In this document: piece after piece, positions 17,185 through 26,063 of the stretch
Layout of the letters: every line of letters begins with the position of its first letter
How positions within the stretch are numbered: the stretch's first letter is position 1
Source of the DNA: Spirochaeta isovalerica
Lineage (GTDB): Bacteria; Spirochaetota; Spirochaetia; DSM-2461
Assembly: GCF_014207565.1 (NCBI RefSeq)
Contig: NZ_JACHGJ010000008.1
Coordinates: 169,202 to 233,201, forward strand
Direction: 5' to 3'
DNA: 64,000 bases
Notes under the pieces: model-generated
What the model saw: only the letters and a program-made list of their open reading frames with translations
The model's database searches: none
What the model was told of the DNA's origin: nothing
Position numbers and translations under genes: made by a program

Positions 17185-19283
17185 TACGATTCCTTCCATT
17201 CAAATGATATTTCGCCCAGCGATTCTATCGATATATTCTGCGCTATCTCCGGTACGGATAGAACGACAAGATCGGGAATATCCCTTTCGGTCGATGACCT
17301 GACGAGAGCTCTGGCGGCTTCACTGCAGAGTATCAGAGGATAATATCCCAGATTCTGAACTTCCTGGACACTATTGAGCACGGCGTTGATCCATTGCCGT
17401 TGAAAACGGGGATCAAGAGCCGCGACAACACCTGTCGCCGACTCCATTCTGGAATCTACAATGCGCTGCTCTATCTCGGGATTGACTGTAAGAACGCGGA
17501 GCATATTATCCTCTTCAGCATACTGTAAACATATCTGTCTGCCCAGTGCCTGCCTGACTTTTTCAATGAGAAATCCCGTATCTTTCGTGACCGATCCGTA
17601 GTCGCCCAGAGTTTCGAGAATGACGACGAGATTCCTGATGGAAACCTGCTCTTTAAGCAGCCCCTGAAAGACTTTCTGAATTTCCCCGGTCGAGAAAACC
17701 TTGGAAACTTCCTCGACAACCGCGGGATAATTCTCCTTGAGGGTATCGAGCATGGAACGGACTTCCTGACGGCCGATGATCTCCGAAGAATGCTTCTTTA
17801 TGATCTCTGTCAGATGTGTCGCGACAATTGACGGGGGATCGACGACCGTATAGCCGTTTCTCTCTGCTTTCTCCCTGTTCGCTTCGGTAATCCAGATAGC
17901 CGGAAGGCCGAATGCGGGATCTGTCGTTTTCTCCCCTTCCAGAGTCTCCCTCTCCCCGCCGGGATTGATGGCCAGAAAATGTCCCATGCGGATGGCGCCC
18001 CGGCCCATTTCGACCCCTTTTATCTTGAGGCAGTACTCCGAAGGTTCAAGCCGCATATTGTCTATGATACGGATCCTTGGAACGACAAGCCCCAGATCGA
18101 GAGCCGCCTCCCGCCGTATCCTGGTCAATCTGTCGAGAAGTTCTGCGCCATTGTCCTGATCGACAAGGGGGATGAGCCCGTAACCGAGTTCGAGAGACAG
18201 GGGATCGAGGGGGACAACGGGCGACATTTCCGCAGGCGTATCCTTTTCGGCCTTTTCCTGTTCTCCTGCCGTCTTGGCCAGTTCCTCTTCAATCATCTTC
18301 CGTTTTGTCAATCGGTACGCCATAAAGCCCGTCATGGCTGACAGGGGAAAGAGGAGATACCAGGGAAAGCCCGGAAGCACACCGAGGAAAAAGAGAAAAA
18401 CCGCCGTGATCCAGTAAATCCGGGACTGGGCGGAGAACTGCTTCTTCACGTCTGTTCCGAAAGATCCGTCGGAAACAGAACGGGTTACTATGAGACCCGT
18501 TGAAACGGAGATGATAAGCGTCGGGAGCTGCGAAACAAGTCCGTCTCCGATTGTCAGGGAAGTGTAAGTATTGAGGGCATTGGTAACCGGTTCGCCATGA
18601 ATGGTTACACCGACGATGATTCCGCCGATAACATTGATCAGGGTAATGACGATTCCCACCTGCACCGTACCGGAGACAAATTTCGTGGCACCATCCATAG
18701 CTCCGTAAAAGTCTACAGATTTCTGAAGGTCGGACTTTTTCTTCCGCGCCTGATCGTCTGTGATAAGCCCCGAATTGTATTCCGCGTCGATGGCCATCTG
18801 CTTTCCGGGAAGAGCGTCGAGAGTGAATCTCGCCGCAACTTCGGCAACTCTCGTCGCCCCTTTGGTAATAACGAGAAACTGGACAGCAATTATGATTATG
18901 AAAATAATCGCTCCGATGACGATTCCCTGAGTCCCTTCGGCACCGACGACGAAGGTGGCGAAAGCCCGGACGATCCTTCCGTCAAATTCCTCTCCCTTTG
19001 CGAGTATCAGCCTTGTCGACGAAACATTCAAAGCCAGTCCGAAAACGGTTGATACGAGCAGAATGGTCGGGAAGAGTGAAAACTCCAGGGGATCATTGGT
19101 AAAAAGAACGATGAGAATGATCATGATGGCCAGCATGAGGTTTACAGACATCATCGTATCGAGGATCCATGTGGGAAGAGGGACAATGAGCATCATAACG
19201 ATCATCAGAACTCCGACCGTTATGAGAAGGTCCGTTTTCTCCCTTCCGAATGCGCTTCTCAGTGTTTTCTGTATATCAGCCAT
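17184..19283 (-). CDS. flhA: FlhA flagellar export gate protein
   Basis: A 699-residue inner-membrane export gate of the flagellar type III apparatus. It has eight predicted N-terminal membrane helices (about 18-325), including the conserved FHIPEP-family stretch after VVGAEGTQGIVIGAI, and a soluble C-terminal domain (about 355-699) that docks export substrates and chaperones. The length equals E. coli FlhA (692) closely. It follows flhB by 12 bases and overlaps flhF. Confidence 0.96.
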   Translation of the reverse strand: MADIQKTLRSAFGREKTDLLITVGVLMIVMMLIVPLPTWILDTMMSVNLMLAIMIILIVLFTNDPLEFSLFPTILLVSTVFGLALNVSSTRLILAKGEEFDGRIVRAFATFVVGAEGTQGIVIGAIIFIIIIAVQFLVITKGATRVAEVAARFTLDALPGKQMAIDAEYNSGLITDDQARKKKSDLQKSVDFYGAMDGATKFVSGTVQVGIVITLINVIGGIIVGVTIHGEPVTNALNTYTSLTIGDGLVSQLPTLIISVSTGLIVTRSVSDGSFGTDVKKQFSAQSRIYWITAVFLFFLGVLPGFPWYLLFPLSAMTGFMAYRLTKRKMIEEELAKTAGEQEKAEKDTPAEMSPVVPLDPLSLELGYGLIPLVDQDNGAELLDRLTRIRREAALDLGLVVPRIRIIDNMRLEPSEYCLKIKGVEMGRGAIRMGHFLAINPGGERETLEGEKTTDPAFGLPAIWITEANREKAERNGYTVVDPPSIVATHLTEIIKKHSSEIIGRQEVRSMLDTLKENYPAVVEEVSKVFSTGEIQKVFQGLLKEQVSIRNLVVILETLGDYGSVTKDTGFLIEKVRQALGRQICLQYAEEDNMLRVLTVNPEIEQRIVDSRMESATGVVAALDPRFQRQWINAVLNSVQEVQNLGYYPLILCSEAARALVRSSTERDIPDLVVLSVPEIAQNISIESLGEISFEWKES

Positions 19284-19295
19284 AAAACATCTCCA

Positions 19296-20453
19296 TTACA
19301 TTTCTCCGGCCATTTTGCCGCTGATGCGGTAAACTTCGGCCAGAACTCTGGACACGATGTCCCAGTACTCTTCGGGAATCATCTCTCCGATCTCCACGGC
19401 GGCGTAGAGCCCCCTGGCCAGAGGTTTGTTTTCGATAACAGGAACATCATTCTCTTTTGCGACATCCCTTATGCGGAAAGCGATATGATCCTGCCCCTTG
19501 GCCGTTACGGTCGGAGCGATCATTGTCTCGTTGTTCCATTCGAGCGCCACGGCGAAGTGGGTCGGGTTTGTGACGACCACATCGGCCTGTGGCACATTCT
19601 GTATCATGTTGGAAGTGAGGATTTCCTGCATTCTCTGACGGAGCCTGCTTTTGATCAGAGGATCTCCTTCCATCTGTTTGTGCTCTTCCTTCACTTCGTG
19701 CTTTGTCATTTTCAGAGAATCGAGGTGCTGTTTTCTCTGAAAGAGGTAATCGGGCAGTGACAGAGCCATGAGAATCAGTGCCGCTTTCACAGCCAGGCCG
19801 AAGGCGATTCCCGCGACGAAGCTGAAGCTCTCACCCAGAGGAATATTAGTCAGATTAGCCAGCTGGGGTCCGTTTTTCCTCACATCAAGGTAGGAAACGA
19901 CGCCGATTATAATAATTTTCAATATCGATTTGGTAAAATTAAACAGGGCTTCCAGTGAAAACAGAGATTTTTTAGCCCAGTTGATTATATCGGGTTTGAT
20001 TTTCTTGAAATCCGGTTTTATCGCTTTGGGAGTGAATTTAAAACCGACCTGAACGACATTGCCGAGAAAGGCCGACACATAGGCGATTCCCCAGATGGGA
20101 AGAGTGAGTTTAAGAAAATATCCGAGAAAAGCCCGCCACGGCAATCCACTGCCGGCGACATCGATAACCGTGCTGTTTTTCAGAAAAAAATTGATCATCT
20201 GGGCCAGCTGGTTAATCATGTATCCAGAAAGAACGCCGATGGCGACAAGGGGAAAAAGCATAACAAGGGATGCTGTCAATTCCTGCGTCTTGGCAACCTT
20301 CCCCTCTTCTCTGGCTTTCTTTTTCTTCTGTTCAGTCGGGTCTTCGGTCCGCCCCTCGTCTTCGGCGGCAAACCACTGAAGATCCATTGAACGGAGCAGA
20401 AGATCATATTCGTCGTTCCGGAGAAAACGCTCTTTCAGCAGGGTATCGCTCAT
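19296..20453 (-). CDS. flhB: FlhB flagellar export switch protein
   Basis: A 385-residue substrate-specificity switch of the export apparatus. It has four membrane helices (about 60-235) and a cytoplasmic domain with the self-cleavage site Asn296-Pro297-Thr298-His299, intact here, so autocleavage and the switch from hook to filament export are expected. An N-terminal extension of about 22 residues precedes the usual MDLQWFAAEDEGRTEDPT start region. The start overlaps the fliR stop by 4 bases. Confidence 0.95.
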   Translation of the reverse strand: MSDTLLKERFLRNDEYDLLLRSMDLQWFAAEDEGRTEDPTEQKKKKAREEGKVAKTQELTASLVMLFPLVAIGVLSGYMINQLAQMINFFLKNSTVIDVAGSGLPWRAFLGYFLKLTLPIWGIAYVSAFLGNVVQVGFKFTPKAIKPDFKKIKPDIINWAKKSLFSLEALFNFTKSILKIIIIGVVSYLDVRKNGPQLANLTNIPLGESFSFVAGIAFGLAVKAALILMALSLPDYLFQRKQHLDSLKMTKHEVKEEHKQMEGDPLIKSRLRQRMQEILTSNMIQNVPQADVVVTNPTHFAVALEWNNETMIAPTVTAKGQDHIAFRIRDVAKENDVPVIENKPLARGLYAAVEIGEMIPEEYWDIVSRVLAEVYRISGKMAGEM

Positions 20454-21244
20454 AAACGCCCCCTGTATGCCGTATCGAGAATCGTGAGAATCTGACCGAA
20501 TCCCGCGTCGATTATTATTGTGAATTTTTCTATAAGGAAAGGCATGGCCGCCAGCATCATGATAAATCCTACGCTGATCTGAATGGGGAACCCTACCATG
20601 AGAAGATTCATCTGGGGAGCCGCTTTAGCCAGGAGCCCCATTGTTACCGAAAGGAGAATGAGCGTTCCCATTATGGGGATGGCGATGATGATGGCCTGCT
20701 CGAACAACTGTCCCAGAACTCCGGCAAAATAAGTTACCAGCATATCCCGCTGGGCAAAAACATCCAAAGCTTTTACGGCGACAAAGGACTGGTAAATTCC
20801 AGTCAGAAAAATCTTCTTCATTCCCCCGGTTACGAGGAAAACAAGCATGGCTACGAGATTGAGAAACTGACCGAGTAGAGGAACCTGAATCTGGGCCAGA
20901 GGGTCAAAGGCCTGGGAGGCACCGAAACCCATCTGAATGGAAAACATCTGCCCCGCCAGCTGAAAAACAGTGAACACGAGCTGTACGATAAAGGCTAAAA
21001 GGACGCCGATCAGCACTTCGCCGATTACAAGCAAGGCGTATAAAAGCCCCGTATCGGGGATAATAAAACCAAGGTTCTTTGCCATGGGAAAAACAGCCAT
21101 GGCTGTAAAAAAGGCGAGACCGGCCCGGGCCACACCGGGAAAAGCGGTGGAGGACATGATGGGAATCAGCAGCATCAAAGCTATGATCCGCGCAAAAATG
21201 AGGAGAAAAATCTGTCCGTCCGTCAGCAGCAGGTCAAAATTCAT
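20450..21244 (-). CDS. fliR: FliR flagellar export protein
   Basis: A 264-residue polytopic export-gate subunit with about six hydrophobic helices and the family motif GFGASQAFDP in the mid-region. With FliP and FliQ it builds the export pore core. It starts 3 bases after fliQ and overlaps flhB by 4 bases. Confidence 0.94.
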   Translation of the reverse strand: MNFDLLLTDGQIFLLIFARIIALMLLIPIMSSTAFPGVARAGLAFFTAMAVFPMAKNLGFIIPDTGLLYALLVIGEVLIGVLLAFIVQLVFTVFQLAGQMFSIQMGFGASQAFDPLAQIQVPLLGQFLNLVAMLVFLVTGGMKKIFLTGIYQSFVAVKALDVFAQRDMLVTYFAGVLGQLFEQAIIIAIPIMGTLILLSVTMGLLAKAAPQMNLLMVGFPIQISVGFIMMLAAMPFLIEKFTIIIDAGFGQILTILDTAYRGRL

Positions 21245-21247
21245 TTA

Positions 21248-21517
21248 TCATCCCGTTACATTCGGTATCATTTCGAAGAGATTCGTTGTAAAGGCCGCCA
21301 TGGAATTCATCATCCAGGCGCCGAAGAGACCGATAATTGTCAGAATTGCGACGATTTTAGGTACGAAAGTAAGCGTCTGGTCCTGAATCGAAGTGACAGC
21401 CTGAAATATGGAGATAATCAGACCTATGAGCATGGATACCAGAAGAACCGGCGCTGAGATGGAAAGAGTCTGTATTATGCTGCTCCGAAGCAGACTGACG
21501 ATAAAACCTGTTGTCAT
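21248..21517 (-). CDS. fliQ: FliQ flagellar export protein
   Basis: An 89-residue, two-helix membrane protein of the export gate. The size and the motif SIFQAVTSIQDQTLTFVPKI are typical of FliQ. It lies 12 bases after fliP and 3 before fliR. Confidence 0.94.
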   Translation of the reverse strand: MTTGFIVSLLRSSIIQTLSISAPVLLVSMLIGLIISIFQAVTSIQDQTLTFVPKIVAILTIIGLFGAWMMNSMAAFTTNLFEMIPNVTG

Positions 21518-21529
21518 AAATCATCCCTC

Positions 21530-22333
21530 CTATAAGAAACTGAGAATTAGCTGCCGCACAACCAGTCCCCAACCGTCCACTAGCACAAATAGTATAAGTT
21601 TGAACGGCATGGAGATCATTACCGGCGGAAGCATGATCATCCCCATGGACATGAGAATGGACGAAACGACCATATCGATAATGATAAAGGGGAAATAGAG
21701 GAGAATTCCTATTTTAAATGCCAGAGTCAGCTCATTGAGGATAAAAGCCGGAATGACGACATAAGTGGGGACATCGGCAAAAGTCTGAGGCTGTTCCAGT
21801 CCGCTCATATTCATGAACAGAGCAATCGTATCGTGATTGCCGTCGAGCTGCCGGAACATAAAAAGCCTGAGAGGCCGGACACCTTCATCGTACATCTGTT
21901 CAAATCCGATCTGACCGTCTGCAAATGGCTTGAAAGCATTCTCGTAGATCTCATCGAAAGTCGGCCACATGATAAACAAAGTGAGAAACAGCGCTATTCC
22001 CATAAGCACGTTGGAGGGGGGAACCTGCTGGAGGGACATGGCGCGCTTGATGAAGTCCAGAACAATGGAAATCCGCAGAAACGATGTCATGAGAATGACG
22101 ATAGAAGGTGCCAGAGAAAGAACAGTCAGAAGAAGTATGAGCTGAATGGACAGAGCCACTTCATTATTGGATTGAGGTTCCCGCACCTGAAGATTGAGAA
22201 AAGGTATTTGAAAGTTCGAATTCTGCGCTTCTTCGATTATCTGGGCGACGGCCTCGCCTTCCGTTTCCTGAGTGAAAGCCGGATAAGCCAGAGCAAACAA
22301 AATTATCAGGGCGAAAAGTGTTTTTCTCATCAC
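21530..22333 (-). CDS. fliP: FliP flagellar export protein
   Basis: A 267-residue export-pore subunit. A cleavable signal peptide (about 1-21) is followed by four membrane helices, with family motifs MTSFLRISIVL and FKIGILLYFPFIIIDMVVS (split across about 80-215). The length is close to E. coli FliP (245). It overlaps fliO by 4 bases. Confidence 0.95.
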   Translation of the reverse strand: MMRKTLFALIILFALAYPAFTQETEGEAVAQIIEEAQNSNFQIPFLNLQVREPQSNNEVALSIQLILLLTVLSLAPSIVILMTSFLRISIVLDFIKRAMSLQQVPPSNVLMGIALFLTLFIMWPTFDEIYENAFKPFADGQIGFEQMYDEGVRPLRLFMFRQLDGNHDTIALFMNMSGLEQPQTFADVPTYVVIPAFILNELTLAFKIGILLYFPFIIIDMVVSSILMSMGMIMLPPVMISMPFKLILFVLVDGWGLVVRQLILSFL

Positions 22334-22941
22334 AGATCCTTCAACCTTTCGCGCTGGCTGCGGATAAAACCTTCCGCATCGGAAATTTTCCTTTCAGTCG
22401 GTTTACTCCGGCCGATTCCGAGATTGGAGGCGATTCTCTGTGAGAAAGATGTGGTCTGCCCATTCCCTTCCGACAGATTCAGCCTTATGTTGTCAATGGT
22501 TTCCTGATCTGTAATCTCGGAAATAAGATTAACCGAACTGTTGCCGGTTCCGACCAGGAAAACCTGATTCCCCACTTCCAGCAGATGTACCGCCGAGTCC
22601 TTCATCAGCCCTTTCGATCCGACGACTTTGATCAGCGAACTGCCGTCTACTGTCGAAGCGGAAAAACGTCTGAGAAGATACATGACAAGATAAATCGCTC
22701 CGATTACAAGAAGAAGGACAACGACTGTCCTCACAAGATCGGAGATACCTATAGCCGAAGGACTGACCTCGGGGATATCCTGTCCGGGTGTGTCATTTGT
22801 ATTGATTAATAGAGTGGTTTCGTCTACTGCCTGCGCGGCTTCCGTCTGCCCGGATGAATTTTCCCCATTCTCCTGAGCAACCAGAGAGAGATTCGCCAAA
22901 GCGAATATCCCTGCCGCCAGCATTATTGCCAGTCTGTTCAA
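22330..22941 (-). CDS. fliO: FliO flagellar biosynthesis protein
   Basis: A 203-residue single-pass membrane protein that assists FliP assembly. A signal-like N-terminus (about 1-22) is followed by a variable region, one membrane helix (about 80-100) and the FliO domain (SLIKVVGSKGLMKDSAVHLLEVGNQ, about 125-150). A GTG at 22960-22962 is possible, but a TTG at 22939-22941 lies right after a strong GGGAGGGG ribosome site and gives a clean signal peptide, so it is chosen. Low sequence similarity is normal in this family. Confidence 0.8.
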   Translation of the reverse strand: MNRLAIMLAAGIFALANLSLVAQENGENSSGQTEAAQAVDETTLLINTNDTPGQDIPEVSPSAIGISDLVRTVVVLLLVIGAIYLVMYLLRRFSASTVDGSSLIKVVGSKGLMKDSAVHLLEVGNQVFLVGTGNSSVNLISEITDQETIDNIRLNLSEGNGQTTSFSQRIASNLGIGRSKPTERKISDAEGFIRSQRERLKDL

Positions 22942-23007
22942 AGTGTTCCCCTCCCAAAGCACACTTTATAGTACTTATGTCATATCACCGAAAAAACGGT
23001 TTATTTA

Positions 23008-24279
23008 CTATCCTTTCTGAAGCCGATCCATACTGGAAACGATTTCCGTTACACGGACTCCGAAGTTTTCATCAATAACAACAACCTCGCCTTTGGCTAT
23101 CAGATTGTGGTTAACCAGAATATCCACCGGCTCACCGGCCAGTTTATCAAGCTCGATAATGGTACCTTCGCCCATTCCGAGAATATCTTTGATCTGCCAT
23201 TTAGTACGGCCCAGCTCTACAGTAAGCTCCATGGAAACATCCATGAGCAGACCGATATTCCGCTGTTCCGTAGGCGATACGGACGCTCCGAAATCAGGAA
23301 GCTGGACACCTTGCACATTCGGCGGTTGCTGGCCCATGCCCATCATACCGCCCATGCCCATGCCGCCCATACCCATGTTCATACCGCCCATCTGACCCAT
23401 TCCGCCGCCCATCTGACCGCCCATCTGGCCCATGCCGCCGCCCATCTGACCGCCCATCTGACCGCCCATCTGACCGCCCATCTGGCCCATACCGCCGCCC
23501 ATCTGGCCCATGCCGCCGCCCATCTGACCGCCCATTCCATTCTGCATACCATTCATTCCGCCCATCATATCCATCCCACCGGAGGCACCTCCGGTCATGG
23601 AATCGAAATCAGACATCATGTCCGATGCATCGGAACCACCTGCGAGAGAGGCTATTTTCTTGGCAACGGATATTTCGAAGATTTCAATAAGAGTAAAACT
23701 ATCTCCGCCATCGATAGAAACATTATAGCTGACTTTGACCATCTCTCCCTGAGGAGCTCTGACCATGGTCTTCGGAATACTCTGCCCATCGGGGGAATCC
23801 GGCATTATCGTTTTCCCGATTTTATCACCGATGACTGTAACAGCCGCGCCGGTAATCTGCGAAATGGCTTCTCCGATAGCCGATATGGCGGTTGCATTGA
23901 GTTCCACATCATCCTGCCCCATCATGGGACCGGCCAGTTTCAGCGCGTCATCAGGTGAGAAATAATAGAGGTGTTCACCGGGCACACCGTCTTTGAAATC
24001 TATTTTTATTTCAACCGTCTCATCGCTCAAAGACCCCTGGAGGGCATCTTTCGACACGACTTCCAGAGAGGGAGCTCCGATTGAAACAGAAGAGCCCATC
24101 ATTCCGGACAGAGTTCCCGATTGGGATTCACTGGCATTCTGCAACAATGAAGCCAGAGCATTCTCCTCGGAAGGAGAAAGAGAAGAACCGCCGCCGGAGG
24201 AACCGGCTGCCGGCGTATCCACACTACCGCCTAACAACAAGGCATCTATTTCATCCTGAGAGAGGGAACCATCACTCAT
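23008..24279 (-). CDS. fliY: FliY/FliN-type flagellar switch protein
   Basis: A 423-residue motor switch protein. It starts with an SQDEIDALL peptide (7-15), like the CheY-P-binding tail of FliM. A CheC-like domain covers about 90-210 and a FliN/SpoA domain covers about 340-415. The CheC phosphatase motif S-x3-E-x2-N reads Ser133-x3-Glu137-x2-Ser140, so the catalytic Asn is missing in this copy and phosphatase activity is doubtful. Between the domains, residues 239-316 are a Met/Gly/Gln low-complexity repeat. FliY forms the C ring with FliM and FliG. It overlaps fliM by 4 bases. Confidence 0.93.
   Translation of the reverse strand: MSDGSLSQDEIDALLLGGSVDTPAAGSSGGGSSLSPSEENALASLLQNASESQSGTLSGMMGSSVSIGAPSLEVVSKDALQGSLSDETVEIKIDFKDGVPGEHLYYFSPDDALKLAGPMMGQDDVELNATAISAIGEAISQITGAAVTVIGDKIGKTIMPDSPDGQSIPKTMVRAPQGEMVKVSYNVSIDGGDSFTLIEIFEISVAKKIASLAGGSDASDMMSDFDSMTGGASGGMDMMGGMNGMQNGMGGQMGGGMGQMGGGMGQMGGQMGGQMGGQMGGGMGQMGGQMGGGMGQMGGMNMGMGGMGMGGMMGMGQQPPNVQGVQLPDFGASVSPTEQRNIGLLMDVSMELTVELGRTKWQIKDILGMGEGTIIELDKLAGEPVDILVNHNLIAKGEVVVIDENFGVRVTEIVSSMDRLQKG
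23332..23565 (-). repeat. Met/Gly/Gln low-complexity coding repeat in fliY
   Basis: About 78 codons made of units such as MGGQ, MGGG and GQMGG. At DNA level the 12-base unit is nearly perfect over much of the stretch, so copy number may vary by slippage. It lies between the CheC-like and FliN domains and probably acts as a flexible linker. Confidence 0.85.
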
Positions 24280-25304
24280 TCTTCTTCTCCTTCTACAGTC
24301 AGTTCTTCAAAATCGTCCTGCTGCACATCTTCCAGTTTCTTCGTTATCTGGACAGCGACCTTGCTGCCGACAACACCGGGCCGGCATTCAAACTTGGGCC
24401 GGTTACCGATTTTCAGAACCATCGGGTCAGTAACCCTGGTGTTCTGAAGCCGTATGATATCCCCCTGGGTCAGCGAAAGGACATCGCGGACCGGAAGATT
24501 CATACTGCCGACTTCCGCAACCATGGTCACGCCGATTGTAGCCAGCCTTTCCCTCAGAATATTGAGGTTTTCAGTGGTGGCGCCGCGGCGGACCGATGAA
24601 TACCAGTACTGTGCGGATAGTTTTGATATAATCGGCTCTATGGTTAAGTAGGGGATACAGAAGTTCATCATCCCCTCGACATCTTCAACTTTGGTTTCCA
24701 GCGTAACCAGAACGACCATTTCCGTAGGAGGTACGATCTGGGCGAACTGGGGGTTCGTCTCTATCTGACCGAGACGGGGTCTCAGATCGATAACCTGCGA
24801 CCAGGCTTCCCGCATATTTCCCAGGATCCTGACGATGATCGATTCCATTACCGACTGCTCTATTTCCGAAAGCTCCCTGTTCACTTTGGAACCTTCTCCT
24901 GTTCCTCCGAACAGACGGTCGATAATGGTGAAAGTAATAGCGGGGTCAATTTCCAGAATCGCCGATCCCTTGAGGGGATCCATATTGATGACAGCCAGCG
25001 CCGTAGGAGAAGGAATAGACCTTATGAACTCCTCATAAGTCAGCTGATCTACCGATGCCACATGTACGTGGACAAGAGATCGCAGCTGAGCGGAAAGCGA
25101 TGTTGTCGTCAAACGGGCAAAAGTTTCGTGCATGATGGAAACCGTACGGATCTGTTCCTTGGAGAACTTGTCCGGTCTCTTGAAGTCATAGATCTTTATG
25201 TTTTTCCGGTCCGCGACCTGCTGGGTATCCTCGCTGTCCATATCCCCCGTGGATATGGCCGTGAGCAGCTGATCTATTTCATCCTGCGATAAAACTTCTG
25301 TCAT
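24276..25304 (-). CDS. fliM: FliM flagellar motor switch protein
   Basis: A 342-residue C-ring protein. It has the N-terminal CheY-P-binding peptide LSQDEIDQLL (5-14), a CheC-like middle domain (about 45-230) with the GSAILEIDP core, and a C-terminal SpoA/FliN-like domain (about 250-330). It binds phosphorylated CheY and sets rotation sense. It overlaps fliY by 4 bases and is preceded by a 64-base gap after fliL with no clear promoter. Confidence 0.95.
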   Translation of the reverse strand: MTEVLSQDEIDQLLTAISTGDMDSEDTQQVADRKNIKIYDFKRPDKFSKEQIRTVSIMHETFARLTTTSLSAQLRSLVHVHVASVDQLTYEEFIRSIPSPTALAVINMDPLKGSAILEIDPAITFTIIDRLFGGTGEGSKVNRELSEIEQSVMESIIVRILGNMREAWSQVIDLRPRLGQIETNPQFAQIVPPTEMVVLVTLETKVEDVEGMMNFCIPYLTIEPIISKLSAQYWYSSVRRGATTENLNILRERLATIGVTMVAEVGSMNLPVRDVLSLTQGDIIRLQNTRVTDPMVLKIGNRPKFECRPGVVGSKVAVQITKKLEDVQQDDFEELTVEGEEE

Positions 25305-25368
25305 TCAATTCCTCTATTAGAATTTCGGGAAAAAAGGATGATCACCTTAATCCGAATATTAACCCATG

Positions 25369-25926
25369 CTAGAATTCAAAAACCTGATATTCGGGAAAAA
25401 TGATGCTTTCCACCCTACCATTGGTCAGCACGGCGTTGATTCGCTCTTTCAGCTCGTCTTTAATGGCCTGCTCGTCGGTGAGCAGCTCTTCCGCCGTTTT
25501 ACTGCCGAAGTAGGTCCGGACAAGGTCGGTCAGCTGCGGGTTTCGCGCTGTCAGTTCGGTGGCCAGTTTTTCATCACCCTCGTTATAACCGATTTCCACT
25601 TTTACCGATACGGAATGCGGTGCCTTATCAGCCGTACGCGTCCGGATCTGATCGATCATACCGAAATAAATGTAAGGAGGCGTTTTTCCCTGATACTCTT
25701 CGGAGAATTCCTTGAATGTCTGGGCTCTGTCTCCCCTGTCGAGAAATTTGACCGTAATGACGACGATGGTGACAACGAGAATGATCCCGATGATTCCACC
25801 GACAATATAAGTGAGAAGTTTTACAAGTGTTTTGGAAAGACCCTTGCTCGATTTGGTTTCCGCGGCTTCTTTAAAACCCTCGTCACCCATTTCCTCAATA
25901 GCGTTTCCAACATCTTCGTCTGACAT
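25369..25926 (-). CDS. fliL: FliL basal-body-associated protein
   Basis: A 185-residue single-pass membrane protein. Its membrane helix (about 34-58) is followed by a periplasmic FliL domain, which rings the stator in spirochetes and helps torque. An upstream GTG/ATG would extend it by 20 residues, but the ATG at 25926 follows a GGGGAA ribosome site and gives the standard short cytoplasmic N-terminus (MSDEDVG), so it is preferred. Confidence 0.9.
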   Translation of the reverse strand: MSDEDVGNAIEEMGDEGFKEAAETKSSKGLSKTLVKLLTYIVGGIIGIILVVTIVVITVKFLDRGDRAQTFKEFSEEYQGKTPPYIYFGMIDQIRTRTADKAPHSVSVKVEIGYNEGDEKLATELTARNPQLTDLVRTYFGSKTAEELLTDEQAIKDELKERINAVLTNGRVESIIFPEYQVFEF

Positions 25927-25957
25927 AATTCCCCTGTTTCCCCAGTTATCTATTGTA

Positions 25958-25986
25958 ATATTACCAGAATTGCACCAAATATGCAA
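25958..25986 (-). promoter_or_regulatory. Weak candidate promoter before fliL
   Basis: In the 136-base gap after motB the minus strand shows TTGCAT (25981-25986), 17 bases, TAATAT (25958-25963), about 30 bases before the fliL start. The -35 is poor; the AT-rich context is the main support. Confidence 0.3.
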
Positions 25987-26014
25987 ATATATCTAATTTT
26001 AAAGTGTTCAACGG

Positions 26015-26063
26015 AAAGCTGCTCAAAAGATCGCAGCCTTTGTTCGCGCCTGTCATCAGGCGC
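26015..26063 (-). other. Paired stem-loops between motB and fliL
   Basis: A perfect 7-bp hairpin (arms 26046-26052 and 26057-26063, 4-base loop) overlaps the motB stop. A second, imperfect hairpin follows (arms about 26015-26022 and 26033-26041). No U-run follows either, so these are not typical intrinsic terminators. They could stabilise or process the transcript. Confidence 0.4.

Noticed and set aside
23332..23565. Regular 12-base repeats that might suggest a CRISPR array
   Set aside because: Units are in frame, contiguous and lack unique spacers; they encode Met/Gly repeats and no cas gene is near.
23107..23958. A His/Ala-rich (THLAHAAAHL) plus-strand frame opposite fliY
   Set aside because: It is the antisense reading of the Met/Gly repeat in fliY, not a histidine-rich metal protein.
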